Shown piece by piece: positions 6,860-15,802 of a stretch of 42,106 bases of DNA. The position numbers and the translations under genes were made by a program. The notes under the pieces were generated by a model that had not been told where the DNA came from, searched no databases, and saw only the letters and a program-made list of their open reading frames with translations. Within the stretch, counting starts at the first letter, position 1. The number at the start of each line of letters is the position of its first letter. The stretch comes from Patescibacteria group bacterium (GTDB lineage: Bacteria > Patescibacteriota > Patescibacteriia > Patescibacteriales > UBA12465): contig JAFGTW010000013.1 in NCBI GenBank assembly GCA_016938835.1, positions 1-42,106 on the forward strand, read 5' to 3'.

Positions 6860-9800
6860 ATGTATTTAGAAAAACTGGAAATTCAAGGTTTTAAATCTTT
6901 CGCCAATAAAAATAAATTGATCTTTTCTAACTCCATTGATGAGAATGGTCGTCGTGGCTTAACTTCGGTTGTTGGTCCAAACGGTTCTGGTAAATCAAAT
7001 ATTGCCGATGCTATTCGCTGGGTGTTAGGTGAACAGAGTTTAAAAACTTTACGCGGCAAAAAAAGTGAAGATGTTATCTTTTCTGGCTCTGATCAAAAGA
7101 GCCAATTGAGTATGGCCGAAGTATCTCTTTATTTAAATAACTCCGACCGCCAAATTACTCCAGTTTTACCCATTATAAATGAAGATGAAAATGAACCGGA
7201 AACAGATGCTTCTGGGAGATCTCTTTCCCCACTTGACTATGATCAAATTGTTATCACCCGTCGTCTTTATCGTAGTGGCGAAAGTGAGTATTTGCTCAAT
7301 GGTAACCGCGTTCGTTTAGCTGATGTACAAATTTTACTTGCCAAAGCCAATGTTGGTCAAAAAACCTATAGTGTTATTGGGCAAGGTATGGTTGAAAATT
7401 TTCTTAACACCGGCACTTCTGAGCGAAAAGATTTTTTTGATGAAGCCACTGGCGTGAAACAATTTCAAATTAAGCGCGATCAATCTTTAAATAAGCTGGA
7501 AAGTAGTTACGACAATTTACGTCAGGTAGAAATGCTGTTGAACGAAATTAAGCCACGGCTAAAAATACTAACCCGCCAAGTAGATAAATTAAAAAAACGT
7601 GATCAATTAGAAGTAGAGTTAAGTGATCATCAACATCGCTATTTTTTTCACCTCTGGCAAGATATTAATACTAAATTAAGCACCACTAACGAACAGTTAC
7701 AAATTTTACAAAAAGAACAAAATAAGAAAGAGTCAGAATTAACTACTATCAATAAAGAGTTGGAACAAATTAAAAGTAATGACGACAGTGAAGCAATCTC
7801 TGACTTGCAGGAAAAATTACGCAACACTCAAAACAAGCGATCTCTTATTATTAAAGATATTGCCCGTCTCAACGCTGAACTAGAACTACAATTAGAGGCA
7901 CAAGGTCAATTTGATGTGGCTTGGCTGAATAACAAACAAGAAGAATTGAAAAATGAACAAGAAGTTTTAGAACAAGAAATAAAAGCTCTACAAGAGCAGG
8001 AACAAAATAATAAAGAAGTTAATTTGCGCGATAAACTACAAAAAATTAGCGAACAGATCAAACTTAAAGATGAGATTAAATTCAAAAATGAACAAAGACA
8101 AGAAGAAAAAGGAAAATTGCTTAAACAGCTAGCCAGATTAGATGCTACTTTGGAGGCAAATTTAGAAGCTCAAGGTCAATTTGATGTGGCCTGGTTAAAT
8201 AATAAGAACGAAGAGCTTCGTCAGTCTTTAGGTAAATTGAAACTTGAAATAGAAACAATTAATTTAGAACAAGCACAAGAACTTATTAAGAGCTTAGAAG
8301 AAAAACGCTCACAGCTTGATAGTTTAATTGCTCATGGCAACAATGAGTTACAAGCTATTAACCGTGAATTAAAAGCGAACGCCAAACCCTTAGCTGGTCG
8401 CGATGAAATTAATAAAAGTATTGAATCTTTTTTACGACAACTGGATGCTATTAAAGAGGAGCAAAACTTGGATAAAATAAAAGCTTTAATTGAAGGAGCT
8501 AAGCAAGAATTTCAGAAACAAATCAAAGCTTTAATTGATGGTGAAAATTCCAGTAAACTTGAGCAAGCTAAATCACTACAAGAAGAAATTATTAATAATA
8601 GCGAAGCTCGTCAGGAATTAATTGCCGAAATTAATGATTTAAGGCTTGATCTTTCCACCAAACAAGAAAGACGTCGTCTTCTTGAAAATCAGCATCAACA
8701 ATCTTTAATTGAAATTCAAGATATTCAAAATAAACTAGCCAAAAGTCAGGTAAAATTTGATGCTGATAAAATTAAACAGGAACAGGCAGAGATTAATAAG
8801 CAGATTAAAATTTTAGAAGATAGCATTAATGAAGCTTTGGTAAATAGCAAAACTGAGTCCTTGCTGACTGAGCGCCAAGAATTAATCAACGAATTAAATG
8901 AATGTCGTTTAAATATAAATTCTCGTCGTGATAAAATTAAGTTATATAGCGACAAACAACAGCAAAATCTTAAAGAAATTAAGGATATTCAGGAAAAAAT
9001 TGCTAAAAGCCAAATTAAATTTGATGCTGAAAAAATAGAGACTACAAAAACTGAACTAAACAAAAAATTAACGGCATTAGATGAGGATATCAGTAAATGG
9101 CAAACCATCTTAAGTCAATATAACCAAGGTAAAGAGGAAGAAAAGAGACAACTTTTCTCCTATCAATCCCAAATTCAAGTCTTGCAAACCGAATTAAACC
9201 GCTTGTCTAATAGCGTCAATAATTTAAAAATTGAAGCAGCTCGCCAAGAAACAAGATTGGAGGATTTAGAAAATAACATTAAAAATGAAAAATTAGATAT
9301 AGAGGATATTAAAAATTATAAAAAAGAGAATAAAGAAAAAATTGAAGACGAGCATCTTCGCAAACGAATTAATGAGTTAAAAGGTCAGTTAGAAATGATA
9401 GGGGGAATTGACCCTGAAACAGAAAAAGAATTTATTGAAACAAACGAACGTTATCAATTTCTTCTTAAACAGACAGAAGATCTCAGTGATGCCATTCAGT
9501 CATTAGATCGTGTTATTAGTGAGCTAGATCTTAACATTAAAGAACGTTTTGAAAAAGAATTCAAAATTATTTCTGAAAAATTTAGTGAGTATTTCAAAAT
9601 TTTATTTAACGGTGGTAGCGCTAAAATGTTTAAATTAGAGGGAGATGAAAATATCAAACACAATGAACAAACAGAAGGCGCTGATCCAGAATCTAAAGAA
9701 GACGAAAGATATAAACGCCTCAAACAGTTAAAAAAACATAGCAATGCTGGAGTTAACGGTATCGAAATTCAAGCTACCCCTCCTGGTAAAAAAATTCAAG

Positions 9801-10108
9801 CGATATCAATGCTTTCTGGAGGCGAAAGAGCTTTAACTGCCATCGCTTTAATTTGTGCTATTATTAGCGCTAACCCATCCCCATTTGTATTATTAGATGA
9901 AGTTGACGCCGCCCTTGATGAATCAAACTCTGAACGTCTCGCTCAAATTCTAGATGATCTTTCTGCTAAAACTCAATTCATTAGTATTACTCATAATCGC
10001 GCCCTGATGAAAAAGGCTAGCATTATTTATGGGGTTACTATGAAGGCCGATGGCGTTAGTCAATTACTGAGCATACGCCTAGATGAAATGGGTGATTTTC
10101 AAAACTAA
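6860..10108 (+). CDS. smc: SMC-family chromosome-segregation ATPase, hinge not recognisable
   Basis: SMC proteins load on origin-proximal DNA and organise sister chromosomes. The 1082-residue protein has an intact split ABC ATPase. The N-head carries Walker A 'GPNGSGKSN' (about 38-46) and 'RWVLGEQS'. The C-head carries signature 'LSGGERALT' (about 983) and Walker B 'FVLLDEVDAALDE' (about 1009). Residues about 205-900 are almost all Glu/Lys/Gln/Leu-rich coiled coil. I cannot find the usual globular hinge with its Gly-rich segments. Two pairs of coiled-coil segments are near-duplicates, offset by 90 and 88 residues. The length is slightly below the usual ~1180. No scpA or scpB is nearby. Confidence 0.9.
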   Translation: MYLEKLEIQGFKSFANKNKLIFSNSIDENGRRGLTSVVGPNGSGKSNIADAIRWVLGEQSLKTLRGKKSEDVIFSGSDQKSQLSMAEVSLYLNNSDRQITPVLPIINEDENEPETDASGRSLSPLDYDQIVITRRLYRSGESEYLLNGNRVRLADVQILLAKANVGQKTYSVIGQGMVENFLNTGTSERKDFFDEATGVKQFQIKRDQSLNKLESSYDNLRQVEMLLNEIKPRLKILTRQVDKLKKRDQLEVELSDHQHRYFFHLWQDINTKLSTTNEQLQILQKEQNKKESELTTINKELEQIKSNDDSEAISDLQEKLRNTQNKRSLIIKDIARLNAELELQLEAQGQFDVAWLNNKQEELKNEQEVLEQEIKALQEQEQNNKEVNLRDKLQKISEQIKLKDEIKFKNEQRQEEKGKLLKQLARLDATLEANLEAQGQFDVAWLNNKNEELRQSLGKLKLEIETINLEQAQELIKSLEEKRSQLDSLIAHGNNELQAINRELKANAKPLAGRDEINKSIESFLRQLDAIKEEQNLDKIKALIEGAKQEFQKQIKALIDGENSSKLEQAKSLQEEIINNSEARQELIAEINDLRLDLSTKQERRRLLENQHQQSLIEIQDIQNKLAKSQVKFDADKIKQEQAEINKQIKILEDSINEALVNSKTESLLTERQELINELNECRLNINSRRDKIKLYSDKQQQNLKEIKDIQEKIAKSQIKFDAEKIETTKTELNKKLTALDEDISKWQTILSQYNQGKEEEKRQLFSYQSQIQVLQTELNRLSNSVNNLKIEAARQETRLEDLENNIKNEKLDIEDIKNYKKENKEKIEDEHLRKRINELKGQLEMIGGIDPETEKEFIETNERYQFLLKQTEDLSDAIQSLDRVISELDLNIKERFEKEFKIISEKFSEYFKILFNGGSAKMFKLEGDENIKHNEQTEGADPESKEDERYKRLKQLKKHSNAGVNGIEIQATPPGKKIQAISMLSGGERALTAIALICAIISANPSPFVLLDEVDAALDESNSERLAQILDDLSAKTQFISITHNRALMKKASIIYGVTMKADGVSQLLSIRLDEMGDFQN

Positions 10109-10137
10109 TGGTTAACTAAATTTTATCTACAATTTTA

Positions 10138-10143
10138 TATAAT
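10138..10143 (+). promoter_or_regulatory. Possible -10 box for comM
   Basis: TATAAT at 10138-10143 with only a weak -35 upstream. A start near 10150 would fall inside the 5' arm of the smc terminator, so the comM message would not form that hairpin. Confidence 0.4.
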
Positions 10144-10144
10144 T

Positions 10145-10171
10145 AAATCACTTATACTAAGTGATTTTTTT
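10145..10171 (+). terminator. smc terminator abutting the comM start
   Basis: AAATCACTTA (10145-10154), TAC loop, TAAGTGATTT (10158-10167), then TTTT. The comM ATG follows at 10172 without a gap. Confidence 0.8.
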
Positions 10172-11668
10172 ATGTCTAAAAAAATATTAACCGCGGCCAT
10201 CTCTGGACTTAAAGCAGAGATTGTACAAGTTGAAGGCGATAGTGGTAATGGCGAATTTGGACAAATAGCTATTGTTGGCTTACCAGACACTGCTATTAGT
10301 GAAGCCCGGGAAAGGATAAAAAGTGCTCTTAAAAGTTGTGGGCGCTCTTATCCGCGAAGAAAAATTACCATTAATCTCGCTCCAGCCCATTTAAAAAAAC
10401 GGGGTAGTGCTTATGACTTGCCCATTGCTCTTTGTATTTTAAATTTAAATAATAATTTTGACTTTGATTTTGAACATTCATTTTTTTGTGGAGAATTATC
10501 TCTAGATGGTGAAGTAAGACCATTAAAATCTGTTCTACCCCTTGTTATTGCCGCTAAACAATATGGACTGAGATCATTCTTTGTTCCTATGTCTAATGCT
10601 GCTGAAGCTGCTTTAGTGTCAGAAATTGATATTTATCCAGTTATCTCCTTATCGCAAACTATTCAACTTTTGGAAAATAAAAATAAAATTAATAAATATC
10701 AAGCTAGCCATAAAAATTTTAATCCCGCCCAACCCAACCCTTTAGCTAAAATTAAAGGACAAGCTCAAGCTAAAAGAGCCCTGATAATTGCCGCAGCGGG
10801 TGGACATAATCTTTTAATGATTGGACCGCCTGGTAGCGGCAAAAGCTTATTAGCTCAAGCCCTAGCTGATATAATGCCAAACTTAAGACCCAAAGAACAA
10901 TTAGAAGTTGCTCAAATATACAGTGTGGCAGGTGAATTTCACCAAATACAAAACAAACTTCATCGCCCTCCTTTTCGATCGCCTCATCACAACGCCTCAT
11001 TAGCTTCAATTCTTGGTGGTGGACGAGGTCCAAAGCCTGGAGAAATTACTTTAGCACATCGTGGTGCTCTTTTTTTAGATGAATTACCAGAATTTCCACG
11101 AATAATTTTAGATAGTTTACGTCAACCACTAGAACAACGCCAAATATTAATTAGCCGCGCTGAACAACATTTATACTATCCAGCAAATTTTCTCTTAATC
11201 GCCGCTATGAATCCTTGTCCTTGCGGATATTTCGGCGACGCCAGTAAAGAATGCCATTGTAGTGCCAGCACTATTCAGAAATATCAACAAAAAATCTCTG
11301 GTCCGATTAAAGATCGTTTTGATTTACAAATAATTGTACCCAGACTAAAAGCTTCAGAATTAAAAATTTTACCTAATAATAAATTAAAATCTCCATTAGA
11401 ATTAATTACAGCAGCTCAAAACAAACAATACCAGCGTCAAAAAGTAAATAATGCTTCAGTTTCTCTTGATTATGTTCGATATTGGCAAAAAGCTAACCCA
11501 GAAGCGGAAAAATTTGCCTTAGAGGCAGCTACTACTTTTAATTTATCAGCTCGAGCCTATGATCGACTCTTTAGAATTGGTCGAAGTATTGCTGACCTAG
11601 ATAATAAACAAAATATCGAAAGCGCCCATATTGCTGAAGCTTTGAGTTATCGTTTTTTAGAAAAATAA
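10172..11668 (+). CDS. comM: YifB/ComM-family Mg-chelatase-like AAA+ ATPase
   Basis: ComM is a hexameric helicase that promotes branch migration when incoming single-stranded DNA recombines with the chromosome. The 498-residue protein has the N-terminal Lon-protease-like fold of the family (1-190, including 'VGLPDTAISEARERIKSALK', 'INLAPAHLKKRGSAYDLPIA' and 'FFCGELSLDGEVRP'). The AAA+ module has Walker A 'GPPGSGKSLLAQAL' (about 218), 'GALFLDELPEFPR' and 'AAMNPCPCG', followed by the C-terminal domain. It hints at natural DNA uptake, which fits the pilin-like genes further on, but no com uptake genes are in the window. Confidence 0.93.
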   Translation: MSKKILTAAISGLKAEIVQVEGDSGNGEFGQIAIVGLPDTAISEARERIKSALKSCGRSYPRRKITINLAPAHLKKRGSAYDLPIALCILNLNNNFDFDFEHSFFCGELSLDGEVRPLKSVLPLVIAAKQYGLRSFFVPMSNAAEAALVSEIDIYPVISLSQTIQLLENKNKINKYQASHKNFNPAQPNPLAKIKGQAQAKRALIIAAAGGHNLLMIGPPGSGKSLLAQALADIMPNLRPKEQLEVAQIYSVAGEFHQIQNKLHRPPFRSPHHNASLASILGGGRGPKPGEITLAHRGALFLDELPEFPRIILDSLRQPLEQRQILISRAEQHLYYPANFLLIAAMNPCPCGYFGDASKECHCSASTIQKYQQKISGPIKDRFDLQIIVPRLKASELKILPNNKLKSPLELITAAQNKQYQRQKVNNASVSLDYVRYWQKANPEAEKFALEAATTFNLSARAYDRLFRIGRSIADLDNKQNIESAHIAEALSYRFLEK

Positions 11669-11692
11669 TTAATTAACCTTAAATAATTAAGA

Positions 11693-11722
11693 TTTACTTT
11701 ATCTCTATTTTTTTGTTATAAT
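11693..11722 (+). promoter_or_regulatory. Promoter of the solute-binding lipoprotein/pilin transcript
   Basis: TTTACT (11693-11698), 18-bp spacer, TATAAT (11717-11722). The leader contains GCTC..GAGC and a short T run before the ATG at 11778. Confidence 0.65.
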
Positions 11723-11777
11723 AACAGTAATTAGCTCTCTTCTTAAATTAGGAGCATATTTTAGAAAAATAGCTTGT

Positions 11778-13148
11778 ATGTATAAAAAAATCACTTATCT
11801 TTTCTTACTAAGCCTTTTTATTTTAGGTTCCGGTTTTGGCTGTAAAACAACAGACAAACAAACCACAGAAGCAATGCAGCCAATCACTTTAAATTATTGG
11901 CGGGTATTTGATGGCCCTGATGCTTTTAGCGATATCATTGCTGATTACAAAATTATTCACCCCAACATTACCATTAATTACCGCAAGTTTCGTTATGAAG
12001 AATATGAAGAAGAATTAATTAACGCCTTAGCCGAAGATCGTGGTCCAGACATTTTGTCTATCCACAACACCTGGATAAATAGATATCAGAACAAACTAAG
12101 TCCAATGCCTGCTACAATTACTATGGCCTACCAGGAAGAACAAGGATCAATTAAAAAAGAAATTGTTAGTGTCTTAAAAACTTCCCGTACTCCTAGCTTA
12201 AAAGATTTACGCGATAATTTTGTGGATGCCGTTTTTAATGATGTTGTTCTAGATTCGAGTCAAATTTATGGCTTACCATTATTTGTTGATACCTTGGCCT
12301 TATACTATAATAGAGATTTATTTAATAATGCTGGTATTACTCAAGCACCTTTATACTGGAACAAAGAATTTCAACAAAATGTAAAAAAATTAACTAAGCA
12401 AGACTCTGTTGAAGGAATTACTCAGGCTGGTATTGCGCTAGGTGGAGATACTAATATTGAAAGATATAGTGACATTCTGGCAGTTTTAATGATGCAAAAT
12501 GGAGCAACCATGATAAATGGAAAGCAAGTTTTATTTAATGCTATTCCTGCCGCCACCAAAGACACAAATTATAATCCTGGACTTGAAGCTTTGCGCTTCT
12601 ATATTGATTTTTCTAATCCAGGCAAAGAGGTTTATTCATGGAACGAGGACCTACCAAATTCCTTAAATATGTTTATAAATGGCAAATTAGCGATGATGCT
12701 TGGTTATTCTTATAACATAGCAGATATAAAAGCGAGTGCACCAAAATTAAATTTTTCCATTAGCAAACTCCCTCAAATTGAGGGCAGTCCAGTTGAAGTT
12801 AATTTTGCTAATTATTGGGTTGAGAGCGTTTCTAAAAAAAGTACTCATCAAAACGAGGCTTGGGACTTTATTATTTTTGCTACTAAAGAAACCGAAGCTA
12901 AAAAATATTTAGAAAAGACTAACAAGCCAACAGCCTTAAGATCATTAGTATCGGAACAAAGAAATGATATTAATATTGGCATTTTTGCAGATCAAGTCTT
13001 AACCGCTAAAAGTTGGTACAGAGGAACAAATGCGGCTGCTGCTGAGTCTGCTATTGGTGAAATGATTCGTAAAGCTAGGGAAGGAAGTGAAAAAATATTA
13101 GACGTTTTAAATACTGGAGCTGCTAAAGTTCAACAAACTTTAAATTAA
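11778..13148 (+). CDS. Extracellular solute-binding lipoprotein (family 1, sugar type)
   Basis: This 456-residue protein has a lipoprotein signal peptide ending in the lipobox G-F-G-C (about residues 19-22), so Cys22 should be lipidated and the protein held outside the membrane. The mature part resembles ABC sugar-binding proteins: 'ITLNYWRVFDGPDAFSDII', 'YEEELINALAEDRGPDI', 'YGLPLFVDTLALYYN', 'NMFINGKLAMMLGYSYNI' and 'AWDFIIFATKETEAKKYL'. No permease or ATPase gene lies beside it. Four bp later the first pilin-like gene starts, so the two are in one transcript. It may bind sugars or oligomers for a non-ABC role; that is inference. Confidence 0.85.
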   Translation: MYKKITYLFLLSLFILGSGFGCKTTDKQTTEAMQPITLNYWRVFDGPDAFSDIIADYKIIHPNITINYRKFRYEEYEEELINALAEDRGPDILSIHNTWINRYQNKLSPMPATITMAYQEEQGSIKKEIVSVLKTSRTPSLKDLRDNFVDAVFNDVVLDSSQIYGLPLFVDTLALYYNRDLFNNAGITQAPLYWNKEFQQNVKKLTKQDSVEGITQAGIALGGDTNIERYSDILAVLMMQNGATMINGKQVLFNAIPAATKDTNYNPGLEALRFYIDFSNPGKEVYSWNEDLPNSLNMFINGKLAMMLGYSYNIADIKASAPKLNFSISKLPQIEGSPVEVNFANYWVESVSKKSTHQNEAWDFIIFATKETEAKKYLEKTNKPTALRSLVSEQRNDINIGIFADQVLTAKSWYRGTNAAAAESAIGEMIRKAREGSEKILDVLNTGAAKVQQTLN

Positions 13149-13152
13149 TTAT

Positions 13153-13608
13153 ATGTATAAAAAATTAGCTTCAACTTTTAGTGGCATTGTAACATTATTA
13201 TTTGTCCTCCTTTTTCCTTTAAATTTGAATGCTCAACTTGTAGATTTAGACTCTGCCGATACTACTGCTAATCGACCCCCTCAATGTGTAAATAAATACG
13301 ACTGCGGCAACTATGATGTTAATGATATGGTAATGATAGCCGTTACAGCAGCCAAATGGATACTAGGAATTGTTGGCTCTTTGACTCTGTTAATGTTCAT
13401 TTATGGTGGCTTCCTTTTTCTTGTTTCTTCTGGTAGTAGTGAACAAATAACTAAAGCTAAGAACGTGTTGATTGCCGCTGTTATCGGCTTAGTTATAGTC
13501 TTTAGTAGTTATCTGATTATCAAATTTGTTCTAAGCTCAATTGGCATAGAATGGAACGGTAATAAAACCCCAATAAGTCAGGCATATGAACGCTCATTGA
13601 TCTCTTAA
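13153..13608 (+). CDS. T4SS pilin-like two-helix membrane protein (paralogue 1)
   Basis: This 151-residue protein has a signal peptide ending 'LNLNAQ', an extracytoplasmic segment with a Cys pair (PQCVNKYDCGN), then two hydrophobic helices. A short polar loop joins them (first helix ending 'YGGFLFLVSSGSSEQI', second 'AAVIGLVIVFSSYLIIKF'). That pattern matches the VirB2/TrbC-like 'T4SS pilin' family common in CPR genomes. It is the most divergent of seven paralogues here: the loop has S-S-G-S in place of T-A-x-G-N, it alone has the Cys pair, and it has a 20-residue hydrophilic tail. It is co-transcribed with the lipoprotein gene. Confidence 0.75.
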   Translation: MYKKLASTFSGIVTLLFVLLFPLNLNAQLVDLDSADTTANRPPQCVNKYDCGNYDVNDMVMIAVTAAKWILGIVGSLTLLMFIYGGFLFLVSSGSSEQITKAKNVLIAAVIGLVIVFSSYLIIKFVLSSIGIEWNGNKTPISQAYERSLIS

Positions 13609-13619
13609 TAATAATTAAA

Positions 13620-14297
13620 ATGACCGGATTTACTCTTAAAAAACTAGGAATAGAACAAAAATCAGGAGAAAAATTGAAAACAACTAGACTAAAAAGAAGA
13701 ATAACATTGGCAGATGTTTCAAAAAAATTAAAAATTCGCACTGAATACTTAATTGCCTTAGAACAAGAAGAGTATGGACAATTACCTTCAGGGGTGTATG
13801 GTCGCAAATTTTTAAAAGAATATTGTCGTTTTCTAAATTTAGACTATAAAAGTTTATTAGTTCTAACCCCTTTCAATGAAGATAAAAATAAAGAAAATCC
13901 TTTTTCTCAGAAAATACTACGTAAACATAAATTCTTGATTTTTCCAAAATTAGTGCGCAATCTTATTTTCATTATTTTGTTTTTAACATGCCTTTTGTAT
14001 CTACTTATTTATTTTCGACATTTAATTTCTCCACCGAATTTAAGTATAGAATATCCAGACAAAAATTTGGTTACAACAGAGCTTATTTTACAAGTTAGAG
14101 GACAAAGTGATCCCGAAACAGAAATAAAAATAAATAATACCAGCATCATGAGTGCCCAAGATGGCAGCTTTTCTCAAGAAATAAAACTTAAACAAGGCTT
14201 AAATAAACTAACGATTAGCGCCAAAAAAAAATATGGACAAGAAAATATTATTCAGCGTCAAATCCTAGTTGAAGAAAACTATGAACAAGCCCAATAA
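13620..14297 (+). CDS. RodZ-like protein: cytoplasmic HTH, one TM helix, periplasmic domain
   Basis: This 225-residue protein has an HTH_25-type helix-turn-helix (about residues 20-80, 'ITLADVSKKLKIRTEYLIAL' and 'SGVYGRKFLKEYCRFLNLD'). A single transmembrane helix (about 113-135) and an Ig-like or beta-rich outer domain (140-225) follow. RodZ links the MreB cytoskeleton to the cell-wall machinery; no mreB is in the window. A 12-bp gap separates it from paralogue 1, and the methyltransferase overlaps its end by 17 bp. Confidence 0.8.
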   Translation: MTGFTLKKLGIEQKSGEKLKTTRLKRRITLADVSKKLKIRTEYLIALEQEEYGQLPSGVYGRKFLKEYCRFLNLDYKSLLVLTPFNEDKNKENPFSQKILRKHKFLIFPKLVRNLIFIILFLTCLLYLLIYFRHLISPPNLSIEYPDKNLVTTELILQVRGQSDPETEIKINNTSIMSAQDGSFSQEIKLKQGLNKLTISAKKKYGQENIIQRQILVEENYEQAQ

Positions 14298-14832
14298 AAC
14301 AGTTCTATTTGACATTAATAGAATTTTGAATAAAATAGCAATAGAAGAAGGACAAACGGTTGCTGAGTTAGGTTGCGGCAACTTTGGTTATTTTGTTTTT
14401 CCAGTTGCTCGTTTAATTGGATCAAAAGGGAAATTATACGCGGTAGATATTTTGAAAGCTACTCTGGAAGATATTAAAAAAAGGGCTATGTTGGAAAATT
14501 TCCAGCAAATTGAAACAGTTTGGAGCAATCTAGAAATCTTTAAAGGCACAAAAATTGAGAGTGCTAGTCTTGATCAAGCTCTTTTAGTTAATATTCTTCA
14601 TCAATCAAACAAAAAAGTAGAAATGCTCAGAGAATCAATACGTATGCTCAAAAATGGTGGACGCTTATTAGTGGTAGAATGGAAAAATATTGCCAGCCCT
14701 ATTGGCCCAGAAAGCAGTAAACGTGTTAATAAAAATAATTTAAAAGAAGCTTCTTTGAAACTAGGTTTAATTTTAGAATCTGAATTTGAAGTTGGTCCTT
14801 ATCACTACGGTTTAATATTTCATAAATCATAA
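14281..14832 (+). CDS. Class I SAM-dependent methyltransferase
   Basis: A 183-residue Rossmann-fold methyltransferase. Motif I is 'VAELGCGNFGYFVFP', motif II acidic 'YAVDILKATL', and later 'MLKNGGRLLVVEWK' is typical of the UbiE/Methyltransf_11 group. The substrate is unknown. The ATG at 14281 (MNKPNKTVL) is preferred to the in-frame TTG at 14269; it overlaps the RodZ-like gene by 17 bp, suggesting coupling. Confidence 0.83.
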   Translation: MNKPNKTVLFDINRILNKIAIEEGQTVAELGCGNFGYFVFPVARLIGSKGKLYAVDILKATLEDIKKRAMLENFQQIETVWSNLEIFKGTKIESASLDQALLVNILHQSNKKVEMLRESIRMLKNGGRLLVVEWKNIASPIGPESSKRVNKNNLKEASLKLGLILESEFEVGPYHYGLIFHKS

Positions 14833-14839
14833 AAAAATT

Positions 14840-15223
14840 ATGCAAAATTTACTAACTTGGCACTATTGGTTCAATCTACGACCAGAGCCACTCTTGTCTC
14901 ATATTACTCAAGCTTTTTTTGTCTTTTTAATAATTCTTTTAATCTTATCGTTATTTTCAGCTATTAAGCAGAGACAAAAAAGTTTGTACCGTTATTTCTG
15001 GAAAAGATTTTACATGTTTAGTTTAAGCAACTTAGTTATTGGAGTGATTCTATTTTTCTTTAATTATGAAAGCGCCGCTTTCTTATCTTCTCGTTTCTGG
15101 CTCGGTTTATGGCTAATTACCATGGTCTTATGGTTATGGCCAATGATAAAAAGCCTACGTCTGATTCCAGTTAATAAAAAGAAGTTGGAACAAGAAAAAG
15201 AATTTAAAAAATACATACCTTAA
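14840..15223 (+). CDS. Membrane protein of unknown function
   Basis: A 127-residue protein with three likely membrane helices: about 20-42 ('ITQAFFVFLIILLILSLF'), about 63-80 and about 84-108 (rich in Trp/Leu, 'LWLITMVLWLWPMIK'). It ends in a basic, charged tail. I do not recognise a family. It starts 7 bp after the methyltransferase and ends just before a strong terminator, so it closes the lipoprotein-pilin-RodZ transcript. Confidence 0.65.
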   Translation: MQNLLTWHYWFNLRPEPLLSHITQAFFVFLIILLILSLFSAIKQRQKSLYRYFWKRFYMFSLSNLVIGVILFFFNYESAAFLSSRFWLGLWLITMVLWLWPMIKSLRLIPVNKKKLEQEKEFKKYIP

Positions 15224-15225
15224 AA

Positions 15226-15253
15226 AAATCCCTCCATTACGGAGGGATTTTTT
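15226..15253 (+). terminator. Terminator of the lipoprotein/RodZ operon
   Basis: ATCCCTCC (15228-15235), ATTAC loop, GGAGGGAT (15241-15248), then TTTTT. A-rich sequence before the stem makes it usable on both strands. Confidence 0.9.
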
Positions 15254-15276
15254 ATGAAAAAGTTATAAAATTATAT

Positions 15277-15621
15277 ATGGACCGACGACAAGAAATCGGA
15301 CAAAAAGGTGAAAGACTGGCTATAAATTTTTTAAAAACAATGGGGTGGACGATCAAGGCTCATAATTACCGTATCGGGCACAAAGAAATAGATATAATTG
15401 CTTCAAAGAATAATATCCTCTCACTATTTGAAATTAAAACCAAAATAAATAACGAGAATAACTATATTATTAGTCGCACTCAACAAAATACTCTCCGTCA
15501 AGCACATCTCGCCTTTTGTGATCACTATCAATTAAACCCAGTTAAAGTTTCTTATTCATTAATTGTTATTACCTATAAAAACAAACTGGCTAACCTTCAC
15601 TATTACCCATCTTTTCTCTAA
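15277..15621 (+). CDS. YraN/UPF0102-family nuclease-like protein
   Basis: This 114-residue protein has the family layout: 'GQKGERLAINFLKTMGW', 'NYRIGHKEIDIIA' and 'LFEIKTK'. The acidic residues and the E-x-K triad match the restriction-endonuclease-like fold. The YraN role is poorly known; a link to DNA recombination or repair is usually assumed from the fold. It lies alone between two terminator/promoter boundaries. Confidence 0.85.
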   Translation: MDRRQEIGQKGERLAINFLKTMGWTIKAHNYRIGHKEIDIIASKNNILSLFEIKTKINNENNYIISRTQQNTLRQAHLAFCDHYQLNPVKVSYSLIVITYKNKLANLHYYPSFL

Positions 15622-15729
15622 ATTGTCACTGTTAAGCTGTTTAATTTGTCTTAAAAAAACAATAGAATATACAGTAATAATTTAAATATTTTGAAGCTTA
15701 AATAACCCCTCTATTGCGATTGTTGTTAT

Positions 15730-15802
15730 TTGTCTTATGCTAAATATTATGCTAAAATAAAAGCATCATTTTAATTATCAACAACTAGAAAGGTGGTGAA
15801 TT
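15730..15802 (+). promoter_or_regulatory. Promoter and strong RBS of the pilin array
   Basis: TTGTCT (15730-15735), 17-bp spacer, TAAAAT (15753-15758). A clear Shine-Dalgarno, AAAGGTGG, sits about 7 nt before the ATG at 15803. Strong ribosome sites are rare in this window, so this gene is probably highly expressed. Confidence 0.7.

Noticed and set aside
8746-9744. Minus-strand ORFs inside smc
   Set aside because: They are antisense shadows of a clear coding frame.
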